64,000 bases of DNA from Phellopilus nigrolimitatus (GCA_021029095.1 JAJOHG010000009.1:682001-746000), one strand, 5' to 3'; numbered from the stretch's first letter, positions 1 through 12,930 are shown. Notes: generated by a model from the letters alone, not told the origin. Program-made: numbers and translations.

Positions 1-66
1 GGCTAGAGAAGGCGCCAGGAGCCCAATTGATACGAATGCAGAGAGAACTCTGCGTGTCGAGAACAT
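1..66 (-). CDS. 5' end of a secreted protein gene (signal peptide only, runs off window)
   Basis: Reading leftward from an ATG at 64-66 there are 22 open codons to the window edge. They encode a classic secretory signal peptide: a short basic start (FSTRR), a hydrophobic core (VLSAFVSIGLL) and a small-residue cleavage region (APSLA). The mature protein lies outside the window, so its function cannot be named. A TATA-like box on the same strand lies about 200 nt upstream, consistent with a real promoter. The alternative is a chance short ORF, but the shape of the leader and the promoter make a real gene more likely. Confidence 0.6.
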   Translation of the reverse strand, partial: MFSTRRVLSAFVSIGLLAPSLA

Positions 67-267
67 GATTCGTAGAGAAATGATGCGATGTTTCAATTCT
101 GAAGACTAAGTGTTTTCGTCGAAAGAGCTCAAAAAATGCGAAGAAGTGAGCGAGAAATGAGCGCCTGGCTCAAAATCTAAGGCAGAGAAAGTGAAGGTGA
201 AAGGGGAGTGAGCGACCTGGAAGAGCTGAGAAAGGACCGAGTACGCACCACTTGCACACCCCGCAGT

Positions 268-275
268 CTTTTATA
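268..275 (-). promoter_or_regulatory. TATA box for the leftward secreted-protein gene
   Basis: Read on the minus strand this is TATAAAAG, about 200 nt upstream of the signal-peptide ATG at 66. The rest of 67-900 shows no convincing gene. Open frames there lack recognisable domains and I treat the stretch as promoter and intergenic DNA. Confidence 0.45.
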
Positions 276-1015
276 TGCATCACGCATCGTGATTGTGGAA
301 ACGGGGACAACGTTGACAAAAGAGGTAGACAATAGTTTGGCAACGGCGGCCAATGTCACATGCATTCCTCGCAGTTTTAGGGCGCCCTTATTCTTTCTTC
401 TGCGCAGTTCATCTTTCTCTGTATGATAACCGAAAGTTCGTTGCAGTTTTGTATGTGCATGGTAAGTTTCAAGCCGATTGTTTGAGGGATACTGGAAGAT
501 GATAGAGAACAAAGCAGTAAGGTTGCCGAATACGGACATGGACTACCAGATGTGGCTTAAATATGGCGTGACTGGTGGCGTCAACAATTAGTGAACAAGG
601 CCAATTTTCTAAGTTGATCTCTTTCATGGACTCTTGGAAATATGGCCCGGGCACTAAGCCCCACTGATGTCTTTCATAAATACTTCGGATGAAGAAAGCG
701 ATGAAACTCAGATAGTATTCAATTTGCTAATATGCTACTTCTACTAGCACTGCGGCCGTCCCAAGGCCCACTGGCCCACTGTTAACTTGAACAAACTTCG
801 AGACCAATCTCCTCGATGATTGGATACGGACTCGGCTTTGTTCTAACCGCTGCTGGCACACATCTAGCACTCAGAAAGTTACTATTCCGATTTCTATCGG
901 CGAACTTTGTTTGACTTTGATGCTTCTCGAGCCTCGAGGCGGCACGCTATACCTAAATAAACGGCGTGTAAAAGGTGCTGTTTGGACCATCAATGAAGAT
1001 GCCTTGCGACCCTCG

Positions 1016-2526
1016 ATGTCAATGCTCTCTTCCTCAATGTCTCCAATCTTGAAGCTTCAAGCCGCATCTGTAGCGCTCGACCCTGATGACGTCTACCCTT
1101 TGCACATCACGGCGAAACGGTACACTTTGCCCGCACTCGAAGCGCCGGAAGATGTCCCAGGCGCGCTCACCCTCATCCTCCTGCATTCCACTGGATTTCA
1201 TAAGGAGATCTGGGAGCCAACGCTGCAAGAATTGTTTTCTTTCCTAACCTTGAGATCAGGGACACCTGGCGCGCTGGTCCGCGAAGCGTGGTCTATTGAA
1301 TGCCCAAATCATGGCGAGTCCGCAGTGCTGAACGAGACTGCACTGCTGCTTCCGGATAATCACAACAATTGTGAGTTTCCTCCACCCCCTCAGGATTGAG
1401 AATGTTCTTGACACTTTAGATATTAAGTCACTTGCGAGAAGTACGCGACAGCGGTCCATCGCTTTCTCCTCGCTGGCCCGTCTAAGGGAGCCAAAGTTGA
1501 TTTCAAGAGTCGAAATTTGGTGGGGATCGGACACTCACTGGGCGGTGTAGCTATGTAAGTGCACGCAAAATCCAAGAATGAAAACAGCTCATTTATTGAT
1601 GACCATTTTTTGAAGGACTATTCTGCAGCAGCTGTCTCCCAAAATCCCATTCCAAACGGTGATACTCGTGGAACCCATGTTGAGCCCCAAAGGATCCGCG
1701 TGCCTGCAAAACCTTCGCGTTGATCTCGTTCGCAGTGCATACGAGAGACGCGATGTATGGTCGAACAGACAACAAGCACTTGAGGCGCTGAAGCAGCGTG
1801 GACGAACGCGGAAATGGGATCCGAGAGTGCTAGACGTCTTCGTTGTAAGCGGCAGCTCAGACATAGTAGTTTGGCTTTACGCTTGCGCTTGATATTGATC
1901 TTGATTAAATTAATTTGTTAGACTTACGCGCTGAGGACACATCCCGGCGCCCGATTTACAGACACACCGTACAATGGCGTGAATCTCTGCTGCTCGCGCG
2001 ACGAGGAGGCGGTGTGTTTATTTCTTTAACGAATAGAACAGCGAGAAGTGCTGACTAGCGTTTTCTTGGATTGAAGGCGATGTACAGGGATGTGGATGGA
2101 CCCACGAAACCAGTTCTCGATTTGAATGAAGCATGCCAGCGCCTTCCAATTCACGTCATTTTTGGAGATGATGTCGATTATATGTATGTTTTATCTACCG
2201 CGCCGCGAGGAAATTGTCCCGCTTAGTGGGTACACAGCTGACCCTATTTTGCCTTTTCTAAAAGCCCGCGCGAGGTGCAAGATGCACTCGTCGACCCGGC
2301 ATCTCCAAGGCGCTTTGCGTCAGTCTCTCGCATTGGAAATTCGGGGCATCTTGTTCGTCTTTTACTTCGCTGTAAAAGGCATCAACGATTACTCTGACTT
2401 ATTTCATAGGTACCGCACCAGGCGCCTGCTGCGCTCGCAAAGGCATTCGTAGACATTTTGGGAGGCCGGGATTCTGAGAGTAACACGAAAAAATCTGGAT
2501 GGTCTAGCAAAATTGCCAAACTGTGA
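1016..2526 (+). CDS. alpha/beta-hydrolase fold protein, multi-exon
   Basis: Probable serine hydrolase of the alpha/beta-hydrolase superfamily; substrate unknown. Exon 1 carries the first strand and oxyanion region (LILLHSTGFHKEIWEP). After an intron at 1370-1428 the next exon encodes the nucleophile elbow GHSLGG, with Ser as nucleophile, around 1530-1545. Later exons contain a VILVEPM strand and the stretch LPIHVIFGDDVDYM, which would place the acid residue. Introns are 50-75 nt with GTGAGT/GTAAGT donors. The last exon ends in a Lys/Ser-rich tail at the TGA at 2524-2526. The start is uncertain: an in-frame ATG at 920 is possible, but 1016 begins a sequence more typical of the family. It converges with the racemase gene on the opposite strand. 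Confidence 0.72.
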
Positions 2527-2660
2527 AGATTTTCTACTCCCAGCTGTAGCGCATCGGAAGGATCAAATACAGCGAAGATAAAAAAATCAGTAATTTCTAC
2601 AGTCTGCTCTCAAAAATATGCGTCATTAGTACATTTAGTCGCTTGGTACACCTACACCGT

Positions 2661-3908
2661 TTACGATACATTCGCGAATAATGAAGACAGGGCCGTCAAG
2701 TCGACATTCCCTCCACTGAAAACCATACCGATATTTAGTTCATTCTTATTTCCCTCTCTCTTCTGGACCAAGTCATGCAAACTTTCCCTAAACTCCCGTG
2801 AGTACAAGACGACTGCGAGAGTGACAGCGGAGCTCGGCTCGATGACGAGCTTCATACGCTCGTATACAAGCTTCATTGCCCGACTGACAAGACATGACCA
2901 TCAGACGGAAGCCATATGATATTTGAAGCACTTTAAGAATAAGACTTGCATGATTTGATCTTCTGACACCGTGTGGATCGCATCCACATGTTTCAGAATC
3001 AGTGGATAGGTAATTTGTCCTAAGGATGTCCGCAACCCGTCGGCGATAGTTTTTGGGTCGACAGAAGGGACGAAGGTTTTTGAAGTGAACGACTGGTATG
3101 CGTCGTTTGCGGCTTCCGGCTCCGCACCGATGACCCAGATGCCGGGGTCGATGCCCTTTGCTGCGACTGCGCATCCGGAGAGCATGCCGCCACCGCCAAC
3201 GGGTGTGATCAGGACATCCAGAGGGCGTCCTTTTTCTTTCGCCTGCTCGACCATCTCCAGCACGAGTGTGCCTTGCCCCGCAATGATGTGTACGTCGTCA
3301 TACGGTGGGACCAGCTCGATCTTCTTCCCCTCGCGCCGGTAATTGTTTATGATTTCGTTCGTGCCGTCTTCGCGTGCTTGGAGCGTAGGCACGCACTCGG
3401 TCACCGTGGCGCCATAGCCGCGCATAGCGTCTTTTTTGACTGAGGCAGAATTGGACGGCATGACGACTTGACAGGATACCCCGAGCGCGCGGGAGGCATA
3501 CGCGAGCGCTTGAGCATGGTTGCCAGATGAGTGAGTGATGACTGTGAGATTTGGATTGCCTCCATCAGATTCTTGCGATCCGGTCAGCGAGAGTATAGCG
3601 TTTGTGGCTCCTCGTATTTTGAAGGCTGTAAACTCGGCGAACTTTAACAATGCACGGACCCCACGATCTAAGCGCTGCCAACCTCCAACTTTTTGTAAGT
3701 TCTCACACTTCATGAGCAGGTTCAGATGTATTCCTGTATGCGAAGCCATGTCATCCAACGTGCTACAAGTCGTAAGCGGGGTACGATGAACATACGGTCT
3801 GAAGAAAGGAAGAAAAATCAGAGCATGAAGCAAGCCGAAGAATATCTAAACCTATCTGATTCTCTTTGCAGCAGATTGAATATCTACCAGATTGACTTCC
3901 TGTGTCAT
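2661..3908 (-). CDS. PLP-dependent serine racemase / serine-threonine dehydratase
   Basis: Fold-type II pyridoxal-phosphate enzyme that racemises or deaminates L-serine or L-threonine. Exon 1 (3856-3908) encodes a typical start ending AAKRI, and exon 2 (3683-3798) continues RPYVHRTPL. Exon 3 (2932-3625) begins with FKIRGA, whose Lys is the PLP Schiff-base residue. It then carries SSGNHAQA (phosphate and substrate loop) and the glycine loop GGGGMLSG. Exon 4 (2661-2883) carries ERMKLVIEPSSAV and the terminal SGGNVD. The joined model is 361 codons, close to family length. Intron 1 (3799-3855) starts with AT rather than GT; intron 2 (3626-3682) is 57 nt and free of stops. Family assignment is secure. 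The racemase versus dehydratase choice is not decided by sequence alone. Confidence 0.85.
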
Positions 3909-4070
3909 ACTTGACAGGACACTATATACTATACAAACTCGACGAGGAAGAGCAACGCAGAGTTTGTTATCTAAGCGATGCTCTTTGATAAGAGGAAGCG
4001 TGTCAATCAACAACGCGTTTTGTTATCGTGCTTGGTAGACGCGTTTCATTGTAACTGAAAGCATACCTGA

Positions 4071-4095
4071 CAACAACAACAGCAACAACAACAAA
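4071..4095. repeat. CAA microsatellite
   Basis: An imperfect run of CAA units (CAACAACAACAGCAACAACA and a little more), just past the 3' end of URB1 in its downstream flank. It is a simple repeat with no coding role apparent. Confidence 0.8.
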
Positions 4096-4164
4096 AGTAG
4101 ATATAATAATAAAAAGGAGCATACTGCACAATGCGTAAGAACAAAATGGACAGTAGGATGCTTA

Positions 4165-7100
4165 TTAGCTGGCCTGATCTTTCAGTAATGTTACAGCCTG
4201 TTCCCTGGCCCACTCTCCCACACGTGAGCCACTGCTGCCGCATGCAGTTCTCCAAAGAAGAAGGCGTGCCGAAAGCTGACCACAGAAATCTTCACTAACG
4301 CCATGCCTTATGGCCACACTCCATAAGCCCTCTACAATGCTCCCCCAAGAAGCCAGGTTGTCTTTAAAAGGTAGTTGATGAAGCCTTTGACTACGGTGAG
4401 GTGGCAGGGCTTCGCGAGAAGCGCATGCACGATAGCGGTGTCCCGCAAGGGAAAGAGCGCTGGACTTCTCGTACTTGATCAAACGCTCTAAAGCTAATTC
4501 TAATGCGTCGCTCAAGCTCGGAGAGTGATGTAGTCTTCCGCTAGACAGCCTTGACATTGAACGAGCAATCAGGCGGAGCAAGAGAATATCTAGATATCGA
4601 ATGTTGAGTCATAGTGCCGCAACGTTAGACATGACCCGACTGACCTGCATCATATAACAGTTTTGTCAGACACCTGAGCAGGCCGGTTTGCCATTCGCCC
4701 TTCGTCGCTTGTTCGATTTTGCCCGAGTCCACGACAACTAGGATGTTTTCTATGATCTTCGCCCATGCAATACTTTCGTCGGTCTTCACTATGAGGAGCT
4801 GCATCTCTATCCATTGGATTAAAGACGACTTGAGAACAAGGGAAGTAGTTGCCTGGGAATGGCTCGTTAAATTAGCCAAAACCTTAGAGAAAGTACTGAT
4901 TAACGAAACTGCCTTAGAGAACCATAGTGTAAAGACTTACCTCTAATATGCCATGCCTCAGCGTGCGATCATTGAACGAGCCTTGAAAGAGACTCGCAAG
5001 GAGGTCCCAGGTATGACGTCGTTTCAGAAGACGCCAATCCTCCGAGCTCAACATGCCGTCCGCAAGGAACCTGACCATCCAGGCCCGTTCCTTCTTCCAG
5101 TCGCCCGAGCTACTGTACAATAGACCATATAGCATGGGAACGTCGTGAACATCCAGCTCAGGTCTTTGCAATAAGAAACGGGCAGTGATCGGATATATGA
5201 AATTCGACGGGTAGAAGATGCCCCGCAGAGCGTGGGCAAGAAGGAGAGTTGTGTAGGATGCTAATCGAATGGGTGGCTCGTCTGAAATTTCCGACATCTC
5301 TGGCAACTGATCGCGCAATAGGTCTAGTAAGTGGATAACGTGGCCTTTTTCTTGCATGTCGGCAGTCTGCAATGTTAGTTAGCATGAAGCTTTATAAATT
5401 TCGACAATAGACATACCTGCATCAGCTTCCAGAGTAGACCCAGCTGCAGCGAAGCTAGTTGTCGCACCGCTACGTCTGCAGAAGACATGCATCGAATCAC
5501 AAGGGAGACGACATTTGTACGATAGAGAGAAACCCAGGAAAGGGCAGACCGAGGAGGACTCTCAATTAATGCCTGTGCAAATAATAGCAGCACAAATACG
5601 GGGTCGTATATCAATCCATCCTCTACTCGAGAAACTGTAACTTCCTCTTCATTGTCGACAGCTAACGTCCGCCGATCCGGGAGGTTCAGACACGTCCGAA
5701 GAAGACAATTTGCGTCTAAATTCGAAATCGCATCCAAGCTGCTTAACTGAGAGGAAGAACCTAATTGAGACCACTGCGCAAAAATGGATGCAACAGATGT
5801 CTTCCGCTGTGTTTCGAATAGGCGGAATATTGCGAAAAGCTGGCGATCGGGTGACGATAGCGTTCCGGAATACAGATGGATAAGGGGTTGTATGTGCGAG
5901 GGCTGACAAGTATTGGCAGGATATGCGCGAAACATTTTGAATAAGAGATTCACAACTGCTCCCTTCTCTTCGATTGCAACATCAGACGTTGAACTTTGAT
6001 TAAAGTGCGCATGTTGCAAGATACTTTGGAGATGTCGGTTTACGTTTGCAGGCTATGTGTGCACAACATTAAGTAACGTCGCACCGAGAACATTGGAGTC
6101 TCGCACCTTCAGGCTGATTTTTGAGAAGAGCACCTCAGCTAAGTACATGACACGGGGATGCCGTAGGTGTTGACGAATAGCAGCCGCAATTACCGGTTCT
6201 GAGAAGTGAGTGATGATCCCTTTGCCCAGATAAAGTACTTCAACTGTGTAAACAAGTCAGACAAGGTGTTTTCAGAAGGTATTGCATACTCACTGAGATC
6301 ATCGAGGGAGGCCTCGTCAATATCAGTCGTATCTGCATTATCAGATAAATGACGGACAGCCCACTGCAGCGCATGGCTAGTAATCGCTTCTACGAACGGA
6401 TCTATGTCCCCACCACAGATCTCATCAAGGATGGGAGTCATATGTAAAGCTTCCTGGTGCAGAATGTCGACAGATAAGGTTGAAGTCCACTTCACCAAAG
6501 TCTTGACGAAATCGCTTCTCCGTGTCGAGCACCGCTTCATTATTTTTATTAAGCACATCATAAGCACTTGTGTGTCCCGGTCTTTCGCTGGCCTATTAAA
6601 GAACTGTTTAGCCAGGGAGCTGAACAGCGTCTTGACTAGATCTCCATCGGACGTTGCATTGAATTCTTCATCAAAGCTAGAGTCGAAATACGCATGGATA
6701 GCGGGTGCAAGACGATCCAGCGCTGGTTTTTCCGAGAGATCACCGAGGGCTAGCCATGTCCAGAAATGATTTCGAGCGACCGAAGAGCGATAGATGAATG
6801 AAGCGACAGCGACAGCAGTATCGCGGCTCCACGCGCTCTGGTTCAGCAATGCATTTACCGATGCATCACGCGGTAATGAGGACAGACGAGATGCCCAGTG
6901 CAATTGAGCTTCGTCTACGACAGACTTTATAGCGCTCTCGTCACTTGGTATTGGCAACCCATCTATGCCGAGCGGGACGCTCGCACTTACGGAGCGGGCG
7001 ATGACTCTCTCCAGCACATTGACTGTCGGTAAAAGCTGTCGCAAAGAAAGGAAAGCTGATAGATGTTCGTTGAGCCAGCCAGACACCAGTTTTCCTTCAT

Positions 7101-10100
7101 AGTGAACGAGAGACGAAAGCAACTCTTCAACCAAATTTAGCATCTCGCCATCCGTCGCCGCCACGTCGCTGTTTTCACAGGACTGCAGAGATCGCAATAC
7201 TTGCCCTGTGATGTCGAGAAGGTCTTCAAAAGCCATGAATTTTATCCAAACTAGTAACCCAGAGATCTAAAAACACAGAGTTAATCGTCGAGATTTCGTC
7301 AGTACGGCTGGAACGCACGTTCTTCCCAGGAGTTTTATTTATGCTATTACTAATAGTCGCGATCCAATGCTTGCAGATTGAAGATACCAGAGAACGGTCT
7401 GTGTATTCTGTATGGTCTATCATGAGATCCAGTAACCGGCGCAAAGCTGCAGAAAAAGGAAAATTCAATTGTCTATTTCAAGTAAGACCTCCAATAAACT
7501 CACCTGGGTGTGCTGAGGCTGGTAGGTCATCTGCACAAGACAGCAGTCTTATATTCTGCCTTTCCACCAAAACGAAACTCTTCAACACAAAAAATTCTTG
7601 TGAAGCGAGCTCTGCCTTGGCGCAAGCAATTAAATGGGTCAGAGTGTCCAGGATACAACCAACGTCTGTAAAACTGCCCAGGACAAGGCGATGGATAGCA
7701 ATTCCACAGAATCTCTTATAGGTGTAGAGAGATTTACGGCTGGTTCCTAGCGCGTCACTCAAAATGGAAGAGAAGTGGGTTGATCGGAGTTGTTCTGATG
7801 ACGCATGGAGAAGAAGCCAATCCACTGGAACCCTTTTGAATCAAAGTAAGTCTGTGAAAGATCTTTTATTTGCCAATACTCTTACCATGCCACAAGTTCT
7901 TCACGTTCCGATGCACACAACAAATTCGTCTCTGGGTTTAGATGAAGATAGAAAGTCGATAAAGCTGGAGGATGCAATCGCTTAACCACGGCAGCAAGGC
8001 GATTAATTATCTCTGAGTTCAAGAACTGGTCGACTAAACGCAGCCAGTCTACCAACTCATAGGCTTGAGCTACTGCCGATCCACTTTCTACTGGGACCGT
8101 TCAAATCAGCGAAAACAAATAACATACAGGTGAACTCACGATTTTCAATCTGCTCGACGTGTTCGACAAAGGTCTGCACTGCGCTCGATGGTGACGTCTC
8201 CATCTGATCATCCGCTGTTCTCGGTTCAAACGAACATCGACTTATGCATGCATCGAGAATTTCAACCTCCTTCCGTAGTGCCGCAGCAATGACAGGATAT
8301 TTCGGAAACACGTCATCGCCTATCACAATGGTAGCAAGCCTCGCTGCAATAGATTGACAAAGCACCAAGTCAGGTTGCTTCCCAAGCAGGCTGACAACGA
8401 CCTTCCGGACGTACGTCGTCAGCGCAAGTGCATCTGACGGTGTCAAGAGAGAGCTTCGCATCTTCGCGCTGAGCTGCTCAAGTACAGTCACCACGACTGG
8501 ACTAGCGTTCGTTGAGCGACATAAGTCTACGGTGACCTCCTGGGATGACAAAGGTGCTCCAACCAGCACGTCGAGCTCCTCAAGGTAACGATGTGGTGTC
8601 TTCGCACACCGTTGCATGCATTCGTCGAGGAACGCGACGACACTCTCACGCTCGTCCGTGAGCGGCGCGTCATCGGGAGACTCCACGCCAGGAGAGCGGA
8701 CGGTTGAAGGTAGGGCGTCGAGCCAGAGATGGAGCTCTTCATGGTCGTGCTGGAAGAGTAGACTGTCCCGAAGTGCGTGTGTGAGGAGCGACGTAAGAGC
8801 CTCCCGGATGGCACCGTGTGTTGTTTGAAAGAATAGTTTTAACAAAATGTGGATGTTTGACGGAGCGGAGGGTGCTGATACAGAGAAAAATGTTAGCAAT
8901 CGTCACGAATGGGTGATATTGAAACGACTTACCTGCCTTAGCAAACCACACAAACTGGTCGCTTTCCTTCAACATCTTAAGGACATGGAGCTGCTGAAGT
9001 CGATGCAAGCCTTCGGTCTCAGTGGGCATGTCTGAGCCGCAGCTCTCTTGGTCCGGAAATGTTTGAAGCGACTTCCCGACATCATATCTTGCTTCTGCCA
9101 CCAACGATGGCACACAGCGGTGGTACAGCCAAAGAAGCCGTTGCGCGAGCTCCGAAAGCATCGCCGATTTGGTGCTCGGTGGGATGCCGCCCGCCCCTCC
9201 TCTAGAGCGATATGTATTAGAGAAGGCGATGATGACCTGGAAATCGGGGGCGCGTCTCCGCACCTCCCGTTCGACCTCGACGCGTCTTCGCGCCCATTGC
9301 CCATCGCTTTCGTCTTCTTCGAGGGCCTGTTCGACTGTGCGGAACGCATCAAGTACCTTCTCGCATTTATGCATGCATTGCGCGAGTGCGAGGCCTGCAG
9401 CGTGCTGCACGAGCGCAGAGGGCGCCTGGAGCGCTTTAGATAGATGCACCTTCAGACTCGCAGACGGGAGCACATTCTCGACGACGGTCGCAAGCGGGGG
9501 AGGCGTGGGCTGGTACGTGTACCGCGCGGGTGCAGATGAGGATCCCGCGGTACCCGTGGGAAGGAAGAAGCTTTCGACGGGAACGGGTAGAGAGACGATG
9601 GCACCGAGAAATGCGATATTCGCGAGCCACTTCGATGAGAGACGAGGCTCAAGTGTCAGTCCAGTGGAGGAAAGGTACCCTGCAACGAGTTCCGGACACG
9701 CGCGCAGAACTTTCAAAGCAAGTTCCTGCTGGCGTGCATCGTCATTGACCTTCAGGGTTTTTAGGGTGTTTGCGAGAATCTTGTTGTGGAATTTCCCGCC
9801 TTTTTGATTCGTCTCTGCATCGGCGTCACGTCGCGGGTACCAACCGTTATCCGCGAAGCAGATACCGACTCCACGGTGAGTACAGATCGCTAGGAGAAAG
9901 TGATGGACTACGTCGGCAGGGACGTGCTCTGGATCTGATCCCTCTTGCGCGGACCGCTCGTAGAGTTTTAGAAGCTGAAGGTAGAGGTCAGATTGTAGGC
10001 GCGTGCTTAGGAAGAAGTTTGCTCACATGCTGCACGGTTGTCTCGCCAAAGAGACCAACTTTGAGAGTCCGCTTCACTTTCTGATCCTGCCAAAGATTCG

Positions 10101-10994
10101 TCCAGAGAACCTCAAGCACGTAGCGTACCACAAGATGCGGGTCCGCGTTCAAACCTTTGAAAATTGACAAGAATATGTCTCGGTGTTGTTCCAAAAACAT
10201 AGACTTCAGATGTGAGGACGAAGAGGATACGAAGGAAAGAATGAATTGCAGGCACAAGCGTGCGGATATCTGGTCTGGCTAGAATATCGTGCTCGCCGTC
10301 CTTTCCTTTCCTTCGCATATAGAGAAGCTTATGGAAGACCTACGAGGGGATTTATTAAAGATTAATACCAATAGTCGGTCTATAGAACTCACTTTCACGT
10401 CCCATGAAAACGACTCTAAGAGACATTTTTGCTCCTTTCCACCTGCAAACTTTGAAATGGCGTTCAAAAGCTTCAATGCCGCAAGACATAAATCGGAGTG
10501 CGCGCCCGACAAGTACGAGTCAAGTCTTCGCATCCGTTGCGCTGTAAGCAGTTTTTTCACGATCGGTTGTCCAAGGGTTTGGTAAACGAAATGCAGCGAG
10601 GTAAGCGTCAAGAGACATGACAGGATAGACACGCAAAGTGCTGTCGTGGTCGGCTTGGAGTAAGAATCAGAAACGCATCGACTTCATCCAGTTGCTCTAG
10701 TACGCTCACCTGAGGACCTTTCTCAAGCACACCGAATACATCTTGAGCACCGGGAGAAGTCTCCAGCCACTCCTTCACCAAGATTAATCGAGCATCCTGA
10801 GTGGAAACGCTATCTTCTCCTGGCTTCAAAGAAAGTTGGTTTCTCAACGTCTTCAGGCCGTCGATCGGGACATTCTGGCTGCTCGTCCAGAAAAAAGCGT
10901 GAATGTCCCTTCCATTTGAAAAATTTGGCGTCTTCGGCTGAGCCACTGCTGAGTCACCTAGTCTTGCTTGCTTTTGTCTGCCATGAGCGACCAT
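4165..10994 (-). CDS. URB1: nucleolar pre-ribosomal-associated protein 1 (Urb1/Npa1)
   Basis: Very large helical-repeat nucleolar protein that works in early 60S pre-ribosomal particles. The gene runs from an ATG at 10994 to the stop at 4165 with many short introns. The N-terminal part shows the Npa1 region: LSLHFVYQTLGQPIVKKLL-like sequence near 10.58 kb, LSGAHSDLCLAALKLLNAISKFAGG, then DIRTLCLQFILSFV and VLEVLWTNLWQDQKVKR near 10.1 kb. The C-terminal part, near 5.0-5.3 kb, has the highly conserved block DVPMLYGLLYSSSGDWKKER, WMVRFLADGML and DWRLLKRRHTWDLL, typical of the Urb1 C-terminal domain. The middle exons (6.2-9.7 kb) are leucine-rich and weakly conserved, as usual for the family. Individual intron borders were not all resolved. 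The 5' flank is shared with the divergent NTPase gene. Confidence 0.85.
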
Positions 10995-11352
10995 TTCATT
11001 GCCGTGGACGACAAGACAAACTGTAGACAGAATTACAAATAAAGGCAAAATGCGAGTAATTCCAGCTCCGGGCCAGTGACAGATTATACTTACATAATAT
11101 GCGCTGTCACTATGGTTTGTCACGTCAGTCGTTCGAATCGAAGTTTGTCGCCCTACATACATGTAATTGGTTCGTTTGTGATTCATCCCATTTAGAAGAC
11201 GTCATGTTGAATACCATTCATCGACAGGCTAACCTCTGACACGCTACAACCTCAAGTATACGTGCAGAACATTTACGAAACTCCGGCAGAGACGACCAGT
11301 ACATATCGTTTACTTTTATTGATATTTAACCTCCATCACTCTGCTACGTGAC

Positions 11353-12717
11353 TTGGGCTCAGAAATCTCCCTGGAACACTATGCAAGAACTAGAAGGTCT
11401 GCTGAAAGTTGCTTTCGGAACAATATAGAAATCATCTCTGACAGATATATTATAGCTGAAGAACGAGCTGTTCGACGCGGGTTCATCTCCAACAAGAATC
11501 CCGACGACCCACCCGCGAAATTTTCTGATCCCAGGCATCTGAACTGGCTCCCCTTTCCCCATACAACGGCAGGTCAACCAGCGCGTTTCAGTCTGCAGCG
11601 ACAGAATAAAGTGGTTGTCTTCCCGTTCATCGGCCGTAACATCTTCCGCAAGCTGTACGAATACGCGGCCGAGTTCGAGAAAGACCCCTTCCGCGGCTAT
11701 GCGAAAGTGTATCTGCATGGCTGTGCGGGGACGGGCAAGTCACACATTCTCGCGGCACTCGCATGCCTGCTCACACACGAAGGGAAGCGCGTCGTGTACG
11801 TTCCCGACTGCCTGCTTCTCATCGAGAGCTTCTTCATAGAGATGCGCGGCGCGCTACAGTTTGCATTCCCCGAGTACGCAAGCACCATGGACGCGTGGAC
11901 AGATGTCGAACAGATCAGAGATTTCTGTCGCGCCTGGCGCAAGTCCGGAAGCATCTTTTTTGTAATCGACCAGCGCGAGGCGCTCGATCCTGTGCCAGAT
12001 GACCCGGACAAGGACCGGAAAGCGGAAGTGAGGATCTGGCTAGACGAGCTTCTCAGTCGCAATTTCGTCGCGTTCAGCGCGTCGGCGGACTCCAAGACTT
12101 TTCGACCTCGTCCCGGAAAGAGGACGAACATCAAGGTCATCACGCTGCAGACAGGATTTAACGAGGTTCATCGTTTTCGCATTCGAACTTAAATATCTGA
12201 CATCTGACTTATTTATAGGACGAAATGAGTTGGTGGTGGAAGCATAACTCGAAGAATCTTCCCTCGGTGAAAGCCGACGAACGGAGGTCTATCGAAGAGC
12301 TCACTGGCTGCGTTCCGCTCCTTCTCCGGCCCCTTCTCCGACTCAAGGAGCGGCAATTCAGCGACGCTAAGGAGCAGTTCCTTGCCTCTAAAGAACTCGT
12401 TTCCGTCCGCACAGGTGTTATTAGCTTCATGTCGAAGAACCAAGAGATCTGGCCACCTTGGGCAGAGAAATCGTACGTACTTTCCTCGCTGACAAATACG
12501 ATCTGACGACGATCCTTCATTCAGATTTTTTAAACACATGGACGCGTGTGTGCGAGAAGTCTTTCTCTCCGCACCTGACGAAGACGTCTACGATCACCGT
12601 TACTTTTATTTCACGATGACAAATGGAGCATGGCAGGGTCATTGCGTCTGCGGCCTCGTGCGCGACACCATTGAACCGAAAGTAGCCGAATACAAGGAGT
12701 TCAACAAGAAACGATAG
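11353..12717 (+). CDS. Crinkler/RHS-like P-loop NTPase domain protein, 5' end unresolved
   Basis: ATP-binding protein. A Walker A motif, GCAGTGKS, lies in the context YLHGCAGTGKSHILAALACL. The next strand (KRVVYVPDC) and a Walker B-like IFFVIDQ follow. This arrangement resembles the NTPase module of fungal Crinkler/RHS-type proteins. Exons: up to 12165, 12219-12472 and 12525-12717, joined cleanly by introns of 53 and 52 nt. The last exon ends in EYKEFNKKR. The first exon has no in-frame ATG anywhere before the Walker motif. The true start must therefore come from an upstream exon, perhaps spliced at the CAG near 11362, or the gene is 5'-truncated. Effector or nuclease domains typical of full-length family members are not visible. 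Confidence 0.6.
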
Positions 12718-12930
12718 TTAGTCTTTCCCGATTCTCTGCTTTGTGCCCGATAGTCACTGCCTTGTAGTATAAATATCCGACCAATGGACATCCAAGCGTC
12801 TTTCTCAGACACGGCAGAATAAGGTACAACATCTGTCAGATAGACTGTATTGTACAACAGCACTGTTTTTCATACTCTATGTTTCTTCCACGGCATTATA
12901 CAGCTTTTAATCTTCCCCGAATACTTGCTC

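Noticed and set aside
9169..9807. 212-codon plus-strand frame opposite URB1
   Set aside because: Antisense shadow of a GC-rich URB1 exon, with Ser/Arg-rich composition typical of such shadows.
11126..11150. TTCGAATCGAAG resembling a tRNA T-arm
   Set aside because: No matching acceptor or anticodon arms at the right distance. No tRNA gene was found anywhere in the window.
10608..11186. URB1 start further upstream at an in-frame ATG (about 11186)
   Set aside because: The extra residues are hydrophobic and unlike Urb1 N-termini. The ATG at 10994 fits better.
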